A stretch of 58,564 nt of DNA from Gammaproteobacteria bacterium (GCA_002717445.1 PBDY01000001.1:1-58564); one strand, 5' to 3'; positions 9,330 through 17,973 are shown, numbered from the stretch's first letter. Made by a program: numbers and translations. Notes: generated by a model from the letters alone, not told the origin.

Positions 9330-10118
9330 ATGGAATTATCCGATTTTAAGAGGATAGTCATCAAAATAGGTTCGTCTCTTCTTGTCGACGAGAATAGGTC
9401 ATTGAATACCGATTGGTTGGGCAGCCTAATAGATGAATTGATCTCTCTTAAAGAAGAGGGACACGAAGTATTGATCGTGTCTTCAGGTGCCATTGCATTG
9501 GGCGGAAATTACTTTGGAATTCCAAAATCCAAAATGAAGCTAGAAGAAAAACAGGCCGCAGCAGCTTCCGGGCAAATTATCCTGGCCCATGCCTACCAAG
9601 AGCTTTTTAATAAAAGATCGTATAAGGCGGCACAAATACTTCTTACGCTCGATGACCTTAATAATGCCAGGCGTTATCAAAATGCAAGCAATACGATTGA
9701 AACCCTTATTCAATTAGATGTCATACCAATAATCAATGAAAATGACACCGTTGCTATTGAAGAAATCCAATACGGTGACAATGATCAGCTTGCAGCAAGA
9801 GTTTGTGAATTGGTCTCTGCAGATTGTTTGATACTGTTTTCTGATATTGATGGACTGTACGATGACGATCCAAAGAAAAACCCCAATGCTGAACTCATTA
9901 AAAAAGTTGAAGAAATAACACCCGAGATAGAAATGTTAAGCAATAAATCAAAAACGGAATATGGCAGCGGTGGCATTGAAACGAAAATAAAGGCTGCAAA
10001 GATTTGCTTAAATGCGGATTGCAATACAATCATTGCAAATGGGAACAGCGATAAACCGATCTCAAATATCAGAAACAGCGATCATTTCACAATATTTTCA
10101 GTAAGCAAAGATGAATAA
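9330..10118 (+). CDS. proB: Glutamate 5-kinase, PUA-less short form
   Basis: First step of proline synthesis: phosphorylates glutamate on the gamma carboxylate. The amino-acid-kinase fold is complete: IVIKIGSSLLVDE (phosphate loop) at residues ~9-21, VSSGAIALGG near 50, INENDTVAI near 133, FGDNDQLAARV-type segment (YGDNDQLAARV) near 148, and YGSGGIETKIKAAKI near 210. Length is 262 aa; E. coli ProB has 367 because of a C-terminal PUA domain, which is absent here. Short ProB enzymes without PUA are known in several phyla. Stop overlaps the proA start by 8 nt, so the two are translated together. Confidence 0.93.
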   Translation: MELSDFKRIVIKIGSSLLVDENRSLNTDWLGSLIDELISLKEEGHEVLIVSSGAIALGGNYFGIPKSKMKLEEKQAAAASGQIILAHAYQELFNKRSYKAAQILLTLDDLNNARRYQNASNTIETLIQLDVIPIINENDTVAIEEIQYGDNDQLAARVCELVSADCLILFSDIDGLYDDDPKKNPNAELIKKVEEITPEIEMLSNKSKTEYGSGGIETKIKAAKICLNADCNTIIANGNSDKPISNIRNSDHFTIFSVSKDE

Positions 10119-11379
10119 GGCCCTGAATAAATATATGAATAAAATGGGTATCGATGCAAAACAGGCATCGAATGCATTCGCTTCTATTGGATCGGAGGAG
10201 AAGAATAAACTTATTTTAGAGGTCGGCAAACAGTTGGATGCGAATCGTGAAGAGATCCTAAGATCCAATCAAATTGATATCAATAAAGCACGAGAAAAAA
10301 ATCTTCCCTCTTCAAGCATGGATAGACTCCTATTGGACAATCAACGCCTTAATTCGATGATTCAGTCAATCGAAGAAGTTGTTCAATTACCCGATCCAAT
10401 AGGAGAAACACTGGAAGAATGGACCAGGCCAAATGGATTAAAAATCTCAAAAGTCACGGTCCCACTGGGTGCGATTGGAATCATTTATGAAAGCAGGCCC
10501 AATGTTACATCCGATGCTGCGGCTCTTTGCTTGAAGTCAGGAAATGCAGTCATATTGAGAGGGGGAAGTGAATCCATCAATACAAATATTTCCATTCATC
10601 AATCAATTTCATCTGCATTAGAAAAGCATAAAATCGATCCGAATACAGTGCAATTGGTCAAAGATACTGATCGGAAAGCGGTAGACATGATGCTAAATGG
10701 GCTTGATGGCAACATAGATATCTTAGTGCCGAGGGGTGGAAAAAGCCTTGTTGCAAAAGTGAAAGCAGAAGCCAAAGTTCCAATCATTGGGCATTTAGAA
10801 GGCATTTGCCATGTCTATGTACAAGAAAGCGCTAAGGTAAAGGACGCGGTCCGTATTATTGTTAATTCAAAGATGAGACGAACGGGTATTTGTGGTGCGG
10901 CTGAAACCATACTCATTGATCAAAAATGTATGGATTCCCATCTAAAATCAATCGTGAAAGCCCTGAAGGAAGCAGGCTGCGAAATCCGAGGAGATGATCG
11001 TGTATGCATGATTGATCCAGAGGCCATTGAAGCCACAGATCAGGATTGGAAAAAAGAGTACCTGGATTCAATAGTTTCAATAAGGATTGTTAAAAACGTT
11101 GAAGATGCCGTAAATCACATCAATCACTATGGGTCTGGCCATACTGAATCAATCATCACAGAAGACGATCAATCCATTGACTACTTTTTTCAGCATACAC
11201 AAAGCGCGATTATTTTAAGCAATGCATCGACTCAATTTGCAGACGGCGGTGAATTTGGCATGGGCGCAGAGATTGGCATCTCTACGGATAAAATACACGC
11301 AAGAGGTCCTGTGGGTGCCAGACAATTGACAAGCTATAAATACTTGGTCAATGGCTCAGGACAGATCAGGCCTGAATAA
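10111..11379 (+). CDS. proA: Gamma-glutamyl phosphate reductase
   Basis: Reduces gamma-glutamyl phosphate with NADPH to glutamate semialdehyde, the second step of proline synthesis. Aldehyde-dehydrogenase fold, 422 aa (usual length). Visible landmarks: VPLGAIGIIYESRPNVTSDA near residue 117, LRGGSE near 149, the catalytic Cys261 in MRRTGICGAAETIL, and the family signature VNHINHYGSGHTE near 344. Pairs with ProB in the same order as in most bacteria. Nothing is unusual in the coding sequence itself; see the relic just downstream. Confidence 0.95.
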   Translation: MNKALNKYMNKMGIDAKQASNAFASIGSEEKNKLILEVGKQLDANREEILRSNQIDINKAREKNLPSSSMDRLLLDNQRLNSMIQSIEEVVQLPDPIGETLEEWTRPNGLKISKVTVPLGAIGIIYESRPNVTSDAAALCLKSGNAVILRGGSESINTNISIHQSISSALEKHKIDPNTVQLVKDTDRKAVDMMLNGLDGNIDILVPRGGKSLVAKVKAEAKVPIIGHLEGICHVYVQESAKVKDAVRIIVNSKMRRTGICGAAETILIDQKCMDSHLKSIVKALKEAGCEIRGDDRVCMIDPEAIEATDQDWKKEYLDSIVSIRIVKNVEDAVNHINHYGSGHTESIITEDDQSIDYFFQHTQSAIILSNASTQFADGGEFGMGAEIGISTDKIHARGPVGARQLTSYKYLVNGSGQIRPE

Positions 11380-11407
11380 TCCGTACCAAAAGGCCACCAA
11401 TTAGATA

Positions 11408-11449
11408 ATGGAAAATGATCTTAAGTTTGAATATGAATCTATGGCGTAA
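11408..11449 (+). pseudogene. Relic of a TMADH-like gene 3' end
   Basis: Thirteen codons, ATG to TAA, reading MENDLKFEYESMA. The tail of the trimethylamine-dehydrogenase-like gene (9254-9290) reads NDLKFEYTSIQ-stop. The DNA also matches: 9255-9275 and 11414-11434 differ at two of 21 bases, and both continue into TAATA. The match stops at once upstream (an in-frame TAG lies two codons before the ATG), so only a fragment is left. It sits between proA and the amidohydrolase, as if a second copy of that gene's 3' end had been left behind when proBA was placed here, or a paralogue had been deleted. Confidence 0.55.
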
Positions 11450-11461
11450 TATATTTTAGAT

Positions 11462-12484
11462 ATGAAAAAGTTTTTAGTCAGAAGTTTTGTTCTCATCGTT
11501 CTTGGAGCGCTTGCATACAATTATCTCATCAAAGGGGAGTCGGAAATTGAATATGGCATCACGGTTGACGGTGTCGAAATTGATATCATTGACATGCATC
11601 TCCATACGGGGACCTGGGAAGCACTGACAGAACCCTACAAGGAGCGCTATTCTGAGCGAGTTCCAAAGCCTTTCAGATTTCTCATTGCCAATCTCCTTGG
11701 CAATGGACTTAAAACAGAAGGGATTCTGAAACAAATGGATAATGCTGGAATCCAACGAGCCGGTGTTTTTGCTGTCTACAGTCCTGACACGACTGGAATC
11801 GCCAGCAATGAATTCCTCTATGAGCAGATCAAAGATCGACCCGATAGGATGTTTGGCTTTTATAGCATCAGAACCGATCATTGGAACCTAAACGGAAAAG
11901 AAGAATTGAGTAAGTTGGAACAAGATCTATTGAAATACAATGCCACCGGTATAAAGCTCGCACATGCACATCAACAAATGAGACTCGATGATGAGAGATT
12001 TGATGGCATTTACGAGATTGCCCAGCGCTTAGAAAAGCCGCTTTACATTCATACCGGTACAAGCCCAAACCCATACACCCGAATGGAACCACCGTATGTG
12101 GACCCGCTCTATTTGGAAGCATCGATAAAAAAATATCCAAATGCAAAATTCATTTTGGGTCATAGTGGCTATGACAGCTATCGGGTCAAGCTGACCTATC
12201 TAGACTCATGCATCACACTGGCAAAAAAATACGACAATGTCTTTATTGAACCTGGGGCGCTTGGCTCTAGAAAAGCCTCAGAGATCCTGCTCGATTACCT
12301 AAGAATTATGAAAGAGGAAGACTTGATTGATCGAGTCATCTATGGATCAGATGGGCCTCAGTTTCCAGGGTATACCTCGAGCCATCTGGAGAATACGATT
12401 GCAGCCATGGAATCAACCGGCTATTCGGGTGAGGAAATGAAGGCAGTCTTACAAACCAACTTTGAAAATTTATTCGGACTGTAA
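11462..12484 (+). CDS. Membrane-anchored amidohydrolase-2 family protein
   Basis: 340 aa. N-terminal hydrophobic helix (KKFLVRSFVLIVLGALAYNYLI) suggests an uncleaved anchor or signal peptide, so the enzyme probably works on the periplasmic side. The TIM-barrel metal-site landmarks of the amidohydrolase-2/ACMSD group are present: DMHLHTG near residue 44, GIKLAHAHQ near 163, YIHTGTSPNP near 195, FILGHSGYDS near 230, and the catalytic Asp in IYGSDGPQFPG near 294. Such enzymes hydrolyse or decarboxylate small cyclic or aryl compounds; the substrate is unknown. Lies 82 nt after proA behind the relic, and converges with the lipoprotein hydrolase at 12497. Confidence 0.75.
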   Translation: MKKFLVRSFVLIVLGALAYNYLIKGESEIEYGITVDGVEIDIIDMHLHTGTWEALTEPYKERYSERVPKPFRFLIANLLGNGLKTEGILKQMDNAGIQRAGVFAVYSPDTTGIASNEFLYEQIKDRPDRMFGFYSIRTDHWNLNGKEELSKLEQDLLKYNATGIKLAHAHQQMRLDDERFDGIYEIAQRLEKPLYIHTGTSPNPYTRMEPPYVDPLYLEASIKKYPNAKFILGHSGYDSYRVKLTYLDSCITLAKKYDNVFIEPGALGSRKASEILLDYLRIMKEEDLIDRVIYGSDGPQFPGYTSSHLENTIAAMESTGYSGEEMKAVLQTNFENLFGL

Positions 12485-12496
12485 GTCCTGGCATTT

Positions 12497-13495
12497 TTAC
12501 CTCAGGTCATGAGACGCTTTTCCAGCTGTCTCAGCCGAAAGATCACCGAACCTTAAACTTCGCCAAGCTGCTAGATCATTCTTCACGTAAGCATCAAGAA
12601 AAACCGTACTGGTTTCTGCGGCAATCTTAAGCTCATCGTGTTGCAATGGACCAGGCACATCGGTGCGACACATAAGGCCGCCCATATAATGGTCCGCACC
12701 ATCCACCAACACATAGTGGTGCGGTGACATAGAGTGGCGCAATGATCTTGGTATCTCATACTTGAATGGCACGTTGATCTTGCCCGAACCAACGTCGCTA
12801 AAATCATTTGTCCCTGTTGATATCAGGGTAGGAATCTTCACACCTTTCCAGGGCTGCGGTGGCATGAGAGCCATATTGGTCGGATCGCTGATCATGAGGA
12901 GAACCTTGAAACGGTCTTCGTCGGACGTTTCTTCATAACCATCCATTGGATTGACCAGAGTCATGCCTGAGACAATCATGGCTGTAGCAGCACCCATAGA
13001 ATGTCCTGCTGCGACAAGCTTGTTTTCATCAAGCTTGTTTTCAAGATCTGGAAACATTTCTTCAATATCATCAAGCGAATCGACAATGAAACTCATGTCT
13101 TGTCGACGGGTATCGGTCACCAAAAGCATCTGTTGATACATCACTCTCATGTTTTGGCGCTCGGCAACAAATCCAAGGGATTTGGAATCCACGTGAGTCG
13201 GTTGAAGGACAACATAGCCGTGACTGGCCCAATAGTCTGTGAAACCCTTGTACATGTCTCCTTTGGATCCATTGCCATGTGAAAAGACGATTACAGGAAA
13301 CCTACTTTGTCCCACAGGATAGGAAATTCTTACTGGCAATTGCTTGTTAAGCTTTTTAAAGTCGAGGAAAAATTCATCGGTCTTGATTTCATACTGGGGC
13401 TCAGAAAGCTCGTATTGAATGTCTAAAACACTGCATGAATACAAAATGACCGCTGAAATAAGTAAGGCAATGTTCTTATTCCGTAACCAATTCAT
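12497..13495 (-). CDS. Alpha/beta hydrolase lipoprotein (PAF-acetylhydrolase-like)
   Basis: Chosen start is the ATG at 13495 (MNWLRNKNIALLI); a TTG at 13525 gives ten more residues but spoils the signal peptide. The signal ends in a lipobox ILYSC, so the protein is probably a lipoprotein of 332 aa precursor. Nucleophile elbow GHSMGAATAM, oxyanion-type VIVFSHGNGSKGD, and a His in HHYVLVDGADHYMGG fit a Ser-Asp-His hydrolase of the dienelactone-hydrolase/PAF-acetylhydrolase superfamily. Substrate unknown, an ester or lipid is likely. Tail-to-tail with the amidohydrolase (12 nt gap) and divergent from the small lipoprotein at 13546. Confidence 0.75.
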   Translation of the reverse strand: MNWLRNKNIALLISAVILYSCSVLDIQYELSEPQYEIKTDEFFLDFKKLNKQLPVRISYPVGQSRFPVIVFSHGNGSKGDMYKGFTDYWASHGYVVLQPTHVDSKSLGFVAERQNMRVMYQQMLLVTDTRRQDMSFIVDSLDDIEEMFPDLENKLDENKLVAAGHSMGAATAMIVSGMTLVNPMDGYEETSDEDRFKVLLMISDPTNMALMPPQPWKGVKIPTLISTGTNDFSDVGSGKINVPFKYEIPRSLRHSMSPHHYVLVDGADHYMGGLMCRTDVPGPLQHDELKIAAETSTVFLDAYVKNDLAAWRSLRFGDLSAETAGKASHDLR

Positions 13496-13545
13496 TACAA
13501 AATTATAAACATATTTTTTTCTCAAGATGGTTTTTATTTATTAGA

Positions 13546-14019
13546 ATGAATGAAATGAAAGAGTTTAGAAAAAAATCACGGACAGTATTCAGTATTGCTC
13601 TATTGGCTTTTATAGTTGGGGCATGCTCAGAGCCTGAAGAGACAAGAGAGCAAATGACCATTTCAGGTGAAATCACCTCAATCAGTAGCTTAGATGGGCA
13701 AACCCTATACATCTCGATCTTTCACGCACAATCAGGCATTGGTTTTCAGCCGCATCCTCTTTATGAAATTGACTCATTTGAGAGTCAGGGCACAAGCTTT
13801 GAACGGACTTTTTTTTATGACCGACAAGGGAACTCGGGTTTAGTGGTGTATGCATGGGTCGACAATGATGGTGATGGCATCAACTGCACCATGCAATCGA
13901 GAAATGACTATGCTGGAGTGTCAGTCAATGAGGATTTTCCGAATTCAAGCAAAAGCTTTGATGTTGAGCTTACTAAGAGATGTGTTGGACCGGATTGGTT
14001 CTATCCCGCTAAAAAGTAG
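13546..14019 (+). CDS. Small lipoprotein, unknown function
   Basis: 157 aa with signal peptide and lipobox (FIVGAC, Cys near residue 27), so an outer- or inner-membrane lipoprotein. The mature part begins with an acidic linker (SEPEETREQ) followed by beta-rich sequence, a calcium-loop-like VDNDGDGINC, and two Cys (in DGINC and KRCVGP) that could form a disulfide. Architecture resembles small beta-sandwich lipoproteins, but I do not recognise a family. An ATG three codons in (13555) is an alternative start. Ends 5 nt before the converging serine hydrolase. Confidence 0.6.
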   Translation: MNEMKEFRKKSRTVFSIALLAFIVGACSEPEETREQMTISGEITSISSLDGQTLYISIFHAQSGIGFQPHPLYEIDSFESQGTSFERTFFYDRQGNSGLVVYAWVDNDGDGINCTMQSRNDYAGVSVNEDFPNSSKSFDVELTKRCVGPDWFYPAKK

Positions 14020-14024
14020 AGCGA

Positions 14025-15215
14025 TTATTCCAAAGCATCAATCAAAAGATTGGGCAGCATCGAATCATCCCATTCTCTAGAGTTATCCCCAGTCCTTACA
14101 ATGACAAGTGATTTTGATGGAACCATGTAGATTCTTTGTTTGCCAATCCCATCCATAAAGAAAAGGTCATCAGCCTTATAAGGCGCACCGTGAAAATTCG
14201 CAAAGGACTCCAAACGAGCATCATAGGGTCTAAATTCTTGATACTCGTTGCCCAGCCAAATCTGCATGCCGTAGTTGGGGTTTGCCTTTGAAGGCGAAAT
14301 CATTTCATCAACCCATCCTGGGGGCAGTATTTCTTTGTCTTGAAATACCCCATTATTCATAAGCATTCCACCGACACGAACCATGTCCCTTATCGATGCC
14401 CACATGCAACAATCTGTATGCACCATGCCACCTTCCTGGTCAACAAAGAAGAAGGCATCCCTGGCGCCAAGTGGTTGCCATATTTTTTCCGAGAAATATT
14501 CGCTGAATCGCTTCCCGGATGCCCTTTGAATGATGATTCCAAGCATTTGAGGATTGGGATTCACATGCGAAAAAACTGTGCCGGGAGGGGAATCGACTCC
14601 GATGTCAATATTGGCAGTGGCAATATCCAAACCCATCACTCTTTGAATTCGTTGCGATGTGGGCGAGAAATTATAGTCCTCCTTTAATCCGCCCGCCATA
14701 TTGAGCAAATCACGGATGGTAATCGAATCTTTAGGAGTGCCTCTCCATTCTTCAATAAAAACACTTGCAAGCATATCGACAGACTCGATATAGCCGTCTT
14801 CGACCGCATGCCCCATCATGATTGCATTCATGGTCTTTGTCAGAGAATGCAGACCAAAGAGTGAATCGGGTTCAGTCTCATTCCAGTATCTTTCGAAAAC
14901 AATCTTTCCTTCATGCTGAATAACTAGGCTATTGCTATTATTTTCTTCGGCATAATTGCTGGCTGCCTCAAAAACATCTTGAGGGATTAAGCTTGGGCCT
15001 GACTCCAGTGGAGCCACAAAATTCCCAGGCGTCAGTTCCAATGGCTTGTACCATGAGAACCTAGGGCTTAAGGGATTACCTAGTATCGAAGTTGTCCATC
15101 TTTCCCAATAGAGTCCATACAGGCCGAATGTCGCTGGAACAAAGGTGGTCATCATCACCAATATGAATGTCAGAAATGACCATTTCAAAGTTCCTTTAAT
15201 AAATTTTTTAATCAT
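14025..15215 (-). CDS. Serine hydrolase, class C beta-lactamase fold
   Basis: 396 aa with an N-terminal membrane helix (residues ~8-33), so periplasmic. The S-x-x-K motif is HSLTK near residue 123, where Ser acylates and Lys is the base. The typical Y-x-N is replaced by SHVNPN in the equivalent position (FSHVNPNPQMLGIII), and a G-x-G-like third box may be GIGKQRIYM. These proteins include esterases, DD-peptidases and 6-aminohexanoate-dimer hydrolases; the missing Tyr argues against a true beta-lactamase. Convergent with the lipoprotein gene upstream, and its promoter shares the 15216-15466 region with the Rieske/cox operon. Confidence 0.75.
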   Translation of the reverse strand: MIKKFIKGTLKWSFLTFILVMMTTFVPATFGLYGLYWERWTTSILGNPLSPRFSWYKPLELTPGNFVAPLESGPSLIPQDVFEAASNYAEENNSNSLVIQHEGKIVFERYWNETEPDSLFGLHSLTKTMNAIMMGHAVEDGYIESVDMLASVFIEEWRGTPKDSITIRDLLNMAGGLKEDYNFSPTSQRIQRVMGLDIATANIDIGVDSPPGTVFSHVNPNPQMLGIIIQRASGKRFSEYFSEKIWQPLGARDAFFFVDQEGGMVHTDCCMWASIRDMVRVGGMLMNNGVFQDKEILPPGWVDEMISPSKANPNYGMQIWLGNEYQEFRPYDARLESFANFHGAPYKADDLFFMDGIGKQRIYMVPSKSLVIVRTGDNSREWDDSMLPNLLIDALE

Positions 15216-15373
15216 ATCAATCCCAATATAAACAATAAAAGAATGTAAAACCCAATAATTTCAATTGTAACGGTTATTTGAATGCATTTTAGAAAATGGA
15301 TCTAAATTTTTATATTTCGAATCATCCTATGGGTTGCAATTCTTTCCCAATAAAAAGACCCGAGGGTTATCAA

Positions 15374-15387
15374 TTGATTTAAATCAA
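15374..15387. promoter_or_regulatory. FNR-type operator, upstream of a tandem pair
   Basis: TTGAT-TTAA-ATCAA, a perfect match to the FNR/Anr consensus TTGAT-N4-ATCAA. It starts exactly 21 bp (two helical turns) before a second perfect site at 15395. The local FNR-family regulator (21388-22152) has the E-x-x-S-R recognition helix that reads this site. Confidence 0.85.
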
Positions 15388-15394
15388 TACTTAT

Positions 15395-15408
15395 TTGATT
15401 GCCATCAA
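15395..15408. promoter_or_regulatory. FNR-type operator, downstream of a tandem pair
   Basis: TTGAT-TGCC-ATCAA, also a perfect consensus match. Its centre (15401.5) lies about 41 bp before the transcription start expected from the -10-like TAATAT at 15430-15435 (start near 15442), the classical class II activator position. That start lies downstream of the ATG at 15425, so it favours the ATG at 15467 as the real start of the Rieske gene. Confidence 0.85.
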
Positions 15409-15466
15409 TGAATAGATCCTGGGAATGAATAATATATTCATTAAATTACTACCTCAATGGTGCAAC

Positions 15467-16684
15467 ATGTTTATAAATTTTTGGTATCCGATTATTCTCA
15501 CAAAAGAGCTATTACCAGATAAACCCGAGAGAGTGAAAGTCCTAGGCACAAATCTGGTTGCTTTTAGATCTTCAGACGGTTCGGCTAATGTGATCAGCGA
15601 CACGTGTTGTCATCGAGGCGGATCCCTTAGTGGGAAATGGAATGGCGATAAGACAACAAAGAGAATCATCGATGACGCAATAGTATGCCCTTACCATGGA
15701 TGGGAATTTAATGGGAAAGGGCAGTGTGTGACCATTCCTTCATTGGGATTTGATTCAGAGCAAATCCCCTCAAGAGCAAAAATTGATGGCTATCCAGTCC
15801 AGGAAAGATATGGAATAGTCTTTGCATTTCTTGGGAATCTTGAAGAAAAAGACAGACCCCCCATATTGGAGATCGAAGAATACAATCAAGAAGGATGGAG
15901 AACCAATGAGGTCGTTTGTTTAGATGTCGATTACTATTACGAAAGATCCATTGAGAATGGCATTGACCCTGCACACAACGAATTCGTGCACCCAACGCAT
16001 GGTTTCTCAGCAAAATACAGAGAAACCTACAAAGTTAACCCAATGGATATTGAAGACCATCGGCAAGGTTGGGGTTTCTGGTTCATGCACACCTTTGATT
16101 CACCTCCATTGGAAGATGACAAGAAGAAAATAAAACAAGGCAAAGAGCTATGGGGGAAAATAAAACCCGAAAGAAGCAAAGTCCAAGCAGGCGGAGGCAC
16201 CTTTGGTCCAAATGTAGTAATCACTCATATAAGAATCACGCCTGAGCAACAATTTCGTCAATATTTCTTTGAACAACCCATAGATGAAAATCGAACCAGA
16301 ATATTTTTCATCAATAACAGAAATTTTCTTTTGGATCCAAAAATGGACGAACCAATCCATGAAAGAAATTTTGCTATTGCTCAACAAGACATAGATGTTC
16401 TAGAGGATGTTGCCCCCATACAAACCCCTTCAAAATTTAGTGAAGAAGTTCTTGTTCCTGCGGATGCTCCCATTGCTGAATATCGAAAATGGCTGAATGA
16501 ATTTAAGAGCCTTGGTTGGAAGATCGATGTTGAGAGTTTTAGGCAATCCAATGCCAATGATAGAGTTTTTTCAATTCCAGGCCCTGGTAGAAATAAATCT
16601 AAAAACTATCCCATTCAAACGATCCCTTTAACAAAAAAAGAACGATCCAAGAATGGAGCCATCTTAAGACTGACAAAAAAATAA
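15467..16684 (+). CDS. Rieske oxygenase at head of cox operon
   Basis: 405 aa from the chosen ATG at 15467 (MFINFWYPIILTKELL, the usual N terminus of vanillate/phthalate/pheophorbide-type oxygenases); an ATG at 15425 adds 14 residues but lies upstream of the predicted transcript start. Rieske ligands: TCCHRGG (C-x-H) and CPYHGW (C-x-x-H). Mononuclear iron site: GIDPAHNEFVHPTHG, giving the H-x-x-x-x-H pair with Asp. Family members demethylate or hydroxylate aromatic or sterol-like compounds; the substrate here is unknown. It stands directly before the oxidase genes, behind two FNR sites, with only 25 nt to the next small gene, so it is probably co-transcribed with the oxidase. Confidence 0.82.
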   Translation: MFINFWYPIILTKELLPDKPERVKVLGTNLVAFRSSDGSANVISDTCCHRGGSLSGKWNGDKTTKRIIDDAIVCPYHGWEFNGKGQCVTIPSLGFDSEQIPSRAKIDGYPVQERYGIVFAFLGNLEEKDRPPILEIEEYNQEGWRTNEVVCLDVDYYYERSIENGIDPAHNEFVHPTHGFSAKYRETYKVNPMDIEDHRQGWGFWFMHTFDSPPLEDDKKKIKQGKELWGKIKPERSKVQAGGGTFGPNVVITHIRITPEQQFRQYFFEQPIDENRTRIFFINNRNFLLDPKMDEPIHERNFAIAQQDIDVLEDVAPIQTPSKFSEEVLVPADAPIAEYRKWLNEFKSLGWKIDVESFRQSNANDRVFSIPGPGRNKSKNYPIQTIPLTKKERSKNGAILRLTKK

Positions 16685-16709
16685 CACTTTATTGATGAGG
16701 AGAAATAAT

Positions 16710-16832
16710 ATGAATTGGGGAGATAAATACGGAGGATATAAACATGCACAGTTGGATGATGCGATCAGTTGGATATCAATAGTTGCCTCTTTCTGTGTCG
16801 CAATTCTGATTGGCTTTTGGTCTTTTACATAA
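16710..16832 (+). CDS. Small single-helix membrane protein of cox operon
   Basis: 40 aa reading frame preceded by a strong ribosome site (GATGAGGAG, 7 nt spacing). N-terminal polar part (MNWGDKYGGYKHAQLDDA) and one transmembrane helix (ISWISIVASFCVAILIGFW). Positioned between the Rieske gene and coxB with short gaps (25 and 22 nt). It could be a small accessory subunit of the oxidase, comparable in size and topology to subunit IV-like polypeptides of bacterial heme-copper oxidases; that role is inference from position. Confidence 0.7.
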   Translation: MNWGDKYGGYKHAQLDDAISWISIVASFCVAILIGFWSFT

Positions 16833-16854
16833 TTTTATAAAATAGGGGATTCAA

Positions 16855-17973
16855 ATGGCGGCTTCTATAGTTTTTGCCCTGTTCACAATAATGGTAGTTT
16901 TCTTTAACTACTATTCCATTGAAAATCAATTCTGGTTCCCAGAGCTTGCATCAAACTGGGGCGATATGGATACAGCAACATTAATGACTCTGATAATCAG
17001 TGGAATTGTCTTTGTTGTATTAAGCTTATTTATTTGTTATTGCCTAATTCGTTTTAGGCACCGAGAAAACAGCAAAGCAGAATATCAAATCGGAAATAAT
17101 AAAGTCGAAGGGTGGCTTATTGCATTGACTACAATAGGGGTCATTGCACTCTTAGCTCCGGGGCTAATGGTCTATAGTCAGCTGATCAATGAGCCAGAAG
17201 ACTCGTTAAGAATTGAAGCGATCGGTGAGCAGTGGACATGGAGTTTTCGATTGCCAGGTGCTGATAATACATTTGGAAAAACCAACCCGAAACATTTTGG
17301 AATAAAAAATAGTTTTGGCTTGGATCCTGATGACAAATATGCACAAGACGATATATTGATTCAATCCAGTACCCTGCATTTACCGGTCAATCAACCTATT
17401 GCCCTTTCTTTAAGATCGAAAGATGTCCTACACGACTTCTATGTGCCTCAATTCAGAGTAAAAATGGATTTGGTTCCAGGTCAATTAACAAATTTGTGGT
17501 TTGAACCCACTGTCGAGGGTGAATATGAAATCCTGTGTGCTGAATATTGTGGTCTTCAACATACTTATATGAGAGGTCTGGTGGTTGTTGAGTCAGAAGA
17601 AAAATACAAACAATGGCTCTCGGAACAAATAATATTTGCAAACACTTCGCTGAACCTGCCTCCCGATGCAGATAAACAAGAAATTGTATCGGGGGAAATG
17701 CTGTCCATCCGTTTGGGTTGCACGGCATGCCACAGCATTGATGGATCCAATGGAATTGGGCCTTCATGGAAAGGGGTGGCCGGTGAAGAACGAACACTGA
17801 GCAATGGCGAAAAAGTTATTGCTGATCACTACTATCTGGAAGAATCAATTGTATCGCCAAACAGTAAGGTTCTGCAGGATTACCCGCCCATCATGCCTAG
17901 TTATGGTCTGTCACATGAGGAGCTAGATCAGATTGTTGAATACATTGAGACATTAAACGAGACGAATGAATAA
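16855..17973 (+). CDS. coxB: Cytochrome c oxidase subunit II with heme c domain
   Basis: Accepts electrons from cytochrome c at a CuA centre. 372 aa: three hydrophobic helices (3-22, 42-66, 87-109), then the cupredoxin domain with CuA ligands His193, Cys228, Glu230, Cys232, His236 and Met239 (LCAEYCGLQHTYM), then a fused C-terminal cytochrome c domain with heme motif C289-T-A-C292-H293 and a likely Met ligand in PPIMPSYG. This is the caa3 layout, in which the oxidase carries its own donor heme. The extra first helix compared with the usual two may be a retained signal anchor. Overlaps the annotated coxA frame by a few bases. Confidence 0.94.
   Translation: MAASIVFALFTIMVVFFNYYSIENQFWFPELASNWGDMDTATLMTLIISGIVFVVLSLFICYCLIRFRHRENSKAEYQIGNNKVEGWLIALTTIGVIALLAPGLMVYSQLINEPEDSLRIEAIGEQWTWSFRLPGADNTFGKTNPKHFGIKNSFGLDPDDKYAQDDILIQSSTLHLPVNQPIALSLRSKDVLHDFYVPQFRVKMDLVPGQLTNLWFEPTVEGEYEILCAEYCGLQHTYMRGLVVVESEEKYKQWLSEQIIFANTSLNLPPDADKQEIVSGEMLSIRLGCTACHSIDGSNGIGPSWKGVAGEERTLSNGEKVIADHYYLEESIVSPNSKVLQDYPPIMPSYGLSHEELDQIVEYIETLNETNE

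Noticed and set aside
14025-15215. Antibiotic-resistance beta-lactamase
   Set aside because: The class C fold is present with S-x-x-K, but the Tyr of Y-x-N is missing and a membrane helix precedes; general serine hydrolase is the safer call.
15425-15466. Rieske gene start at ATG 15425
   Set aside because: It lies upstream of the transcript start predicted from the FNR site and -10 box, and family N termini match MFINFWYP at 15467.
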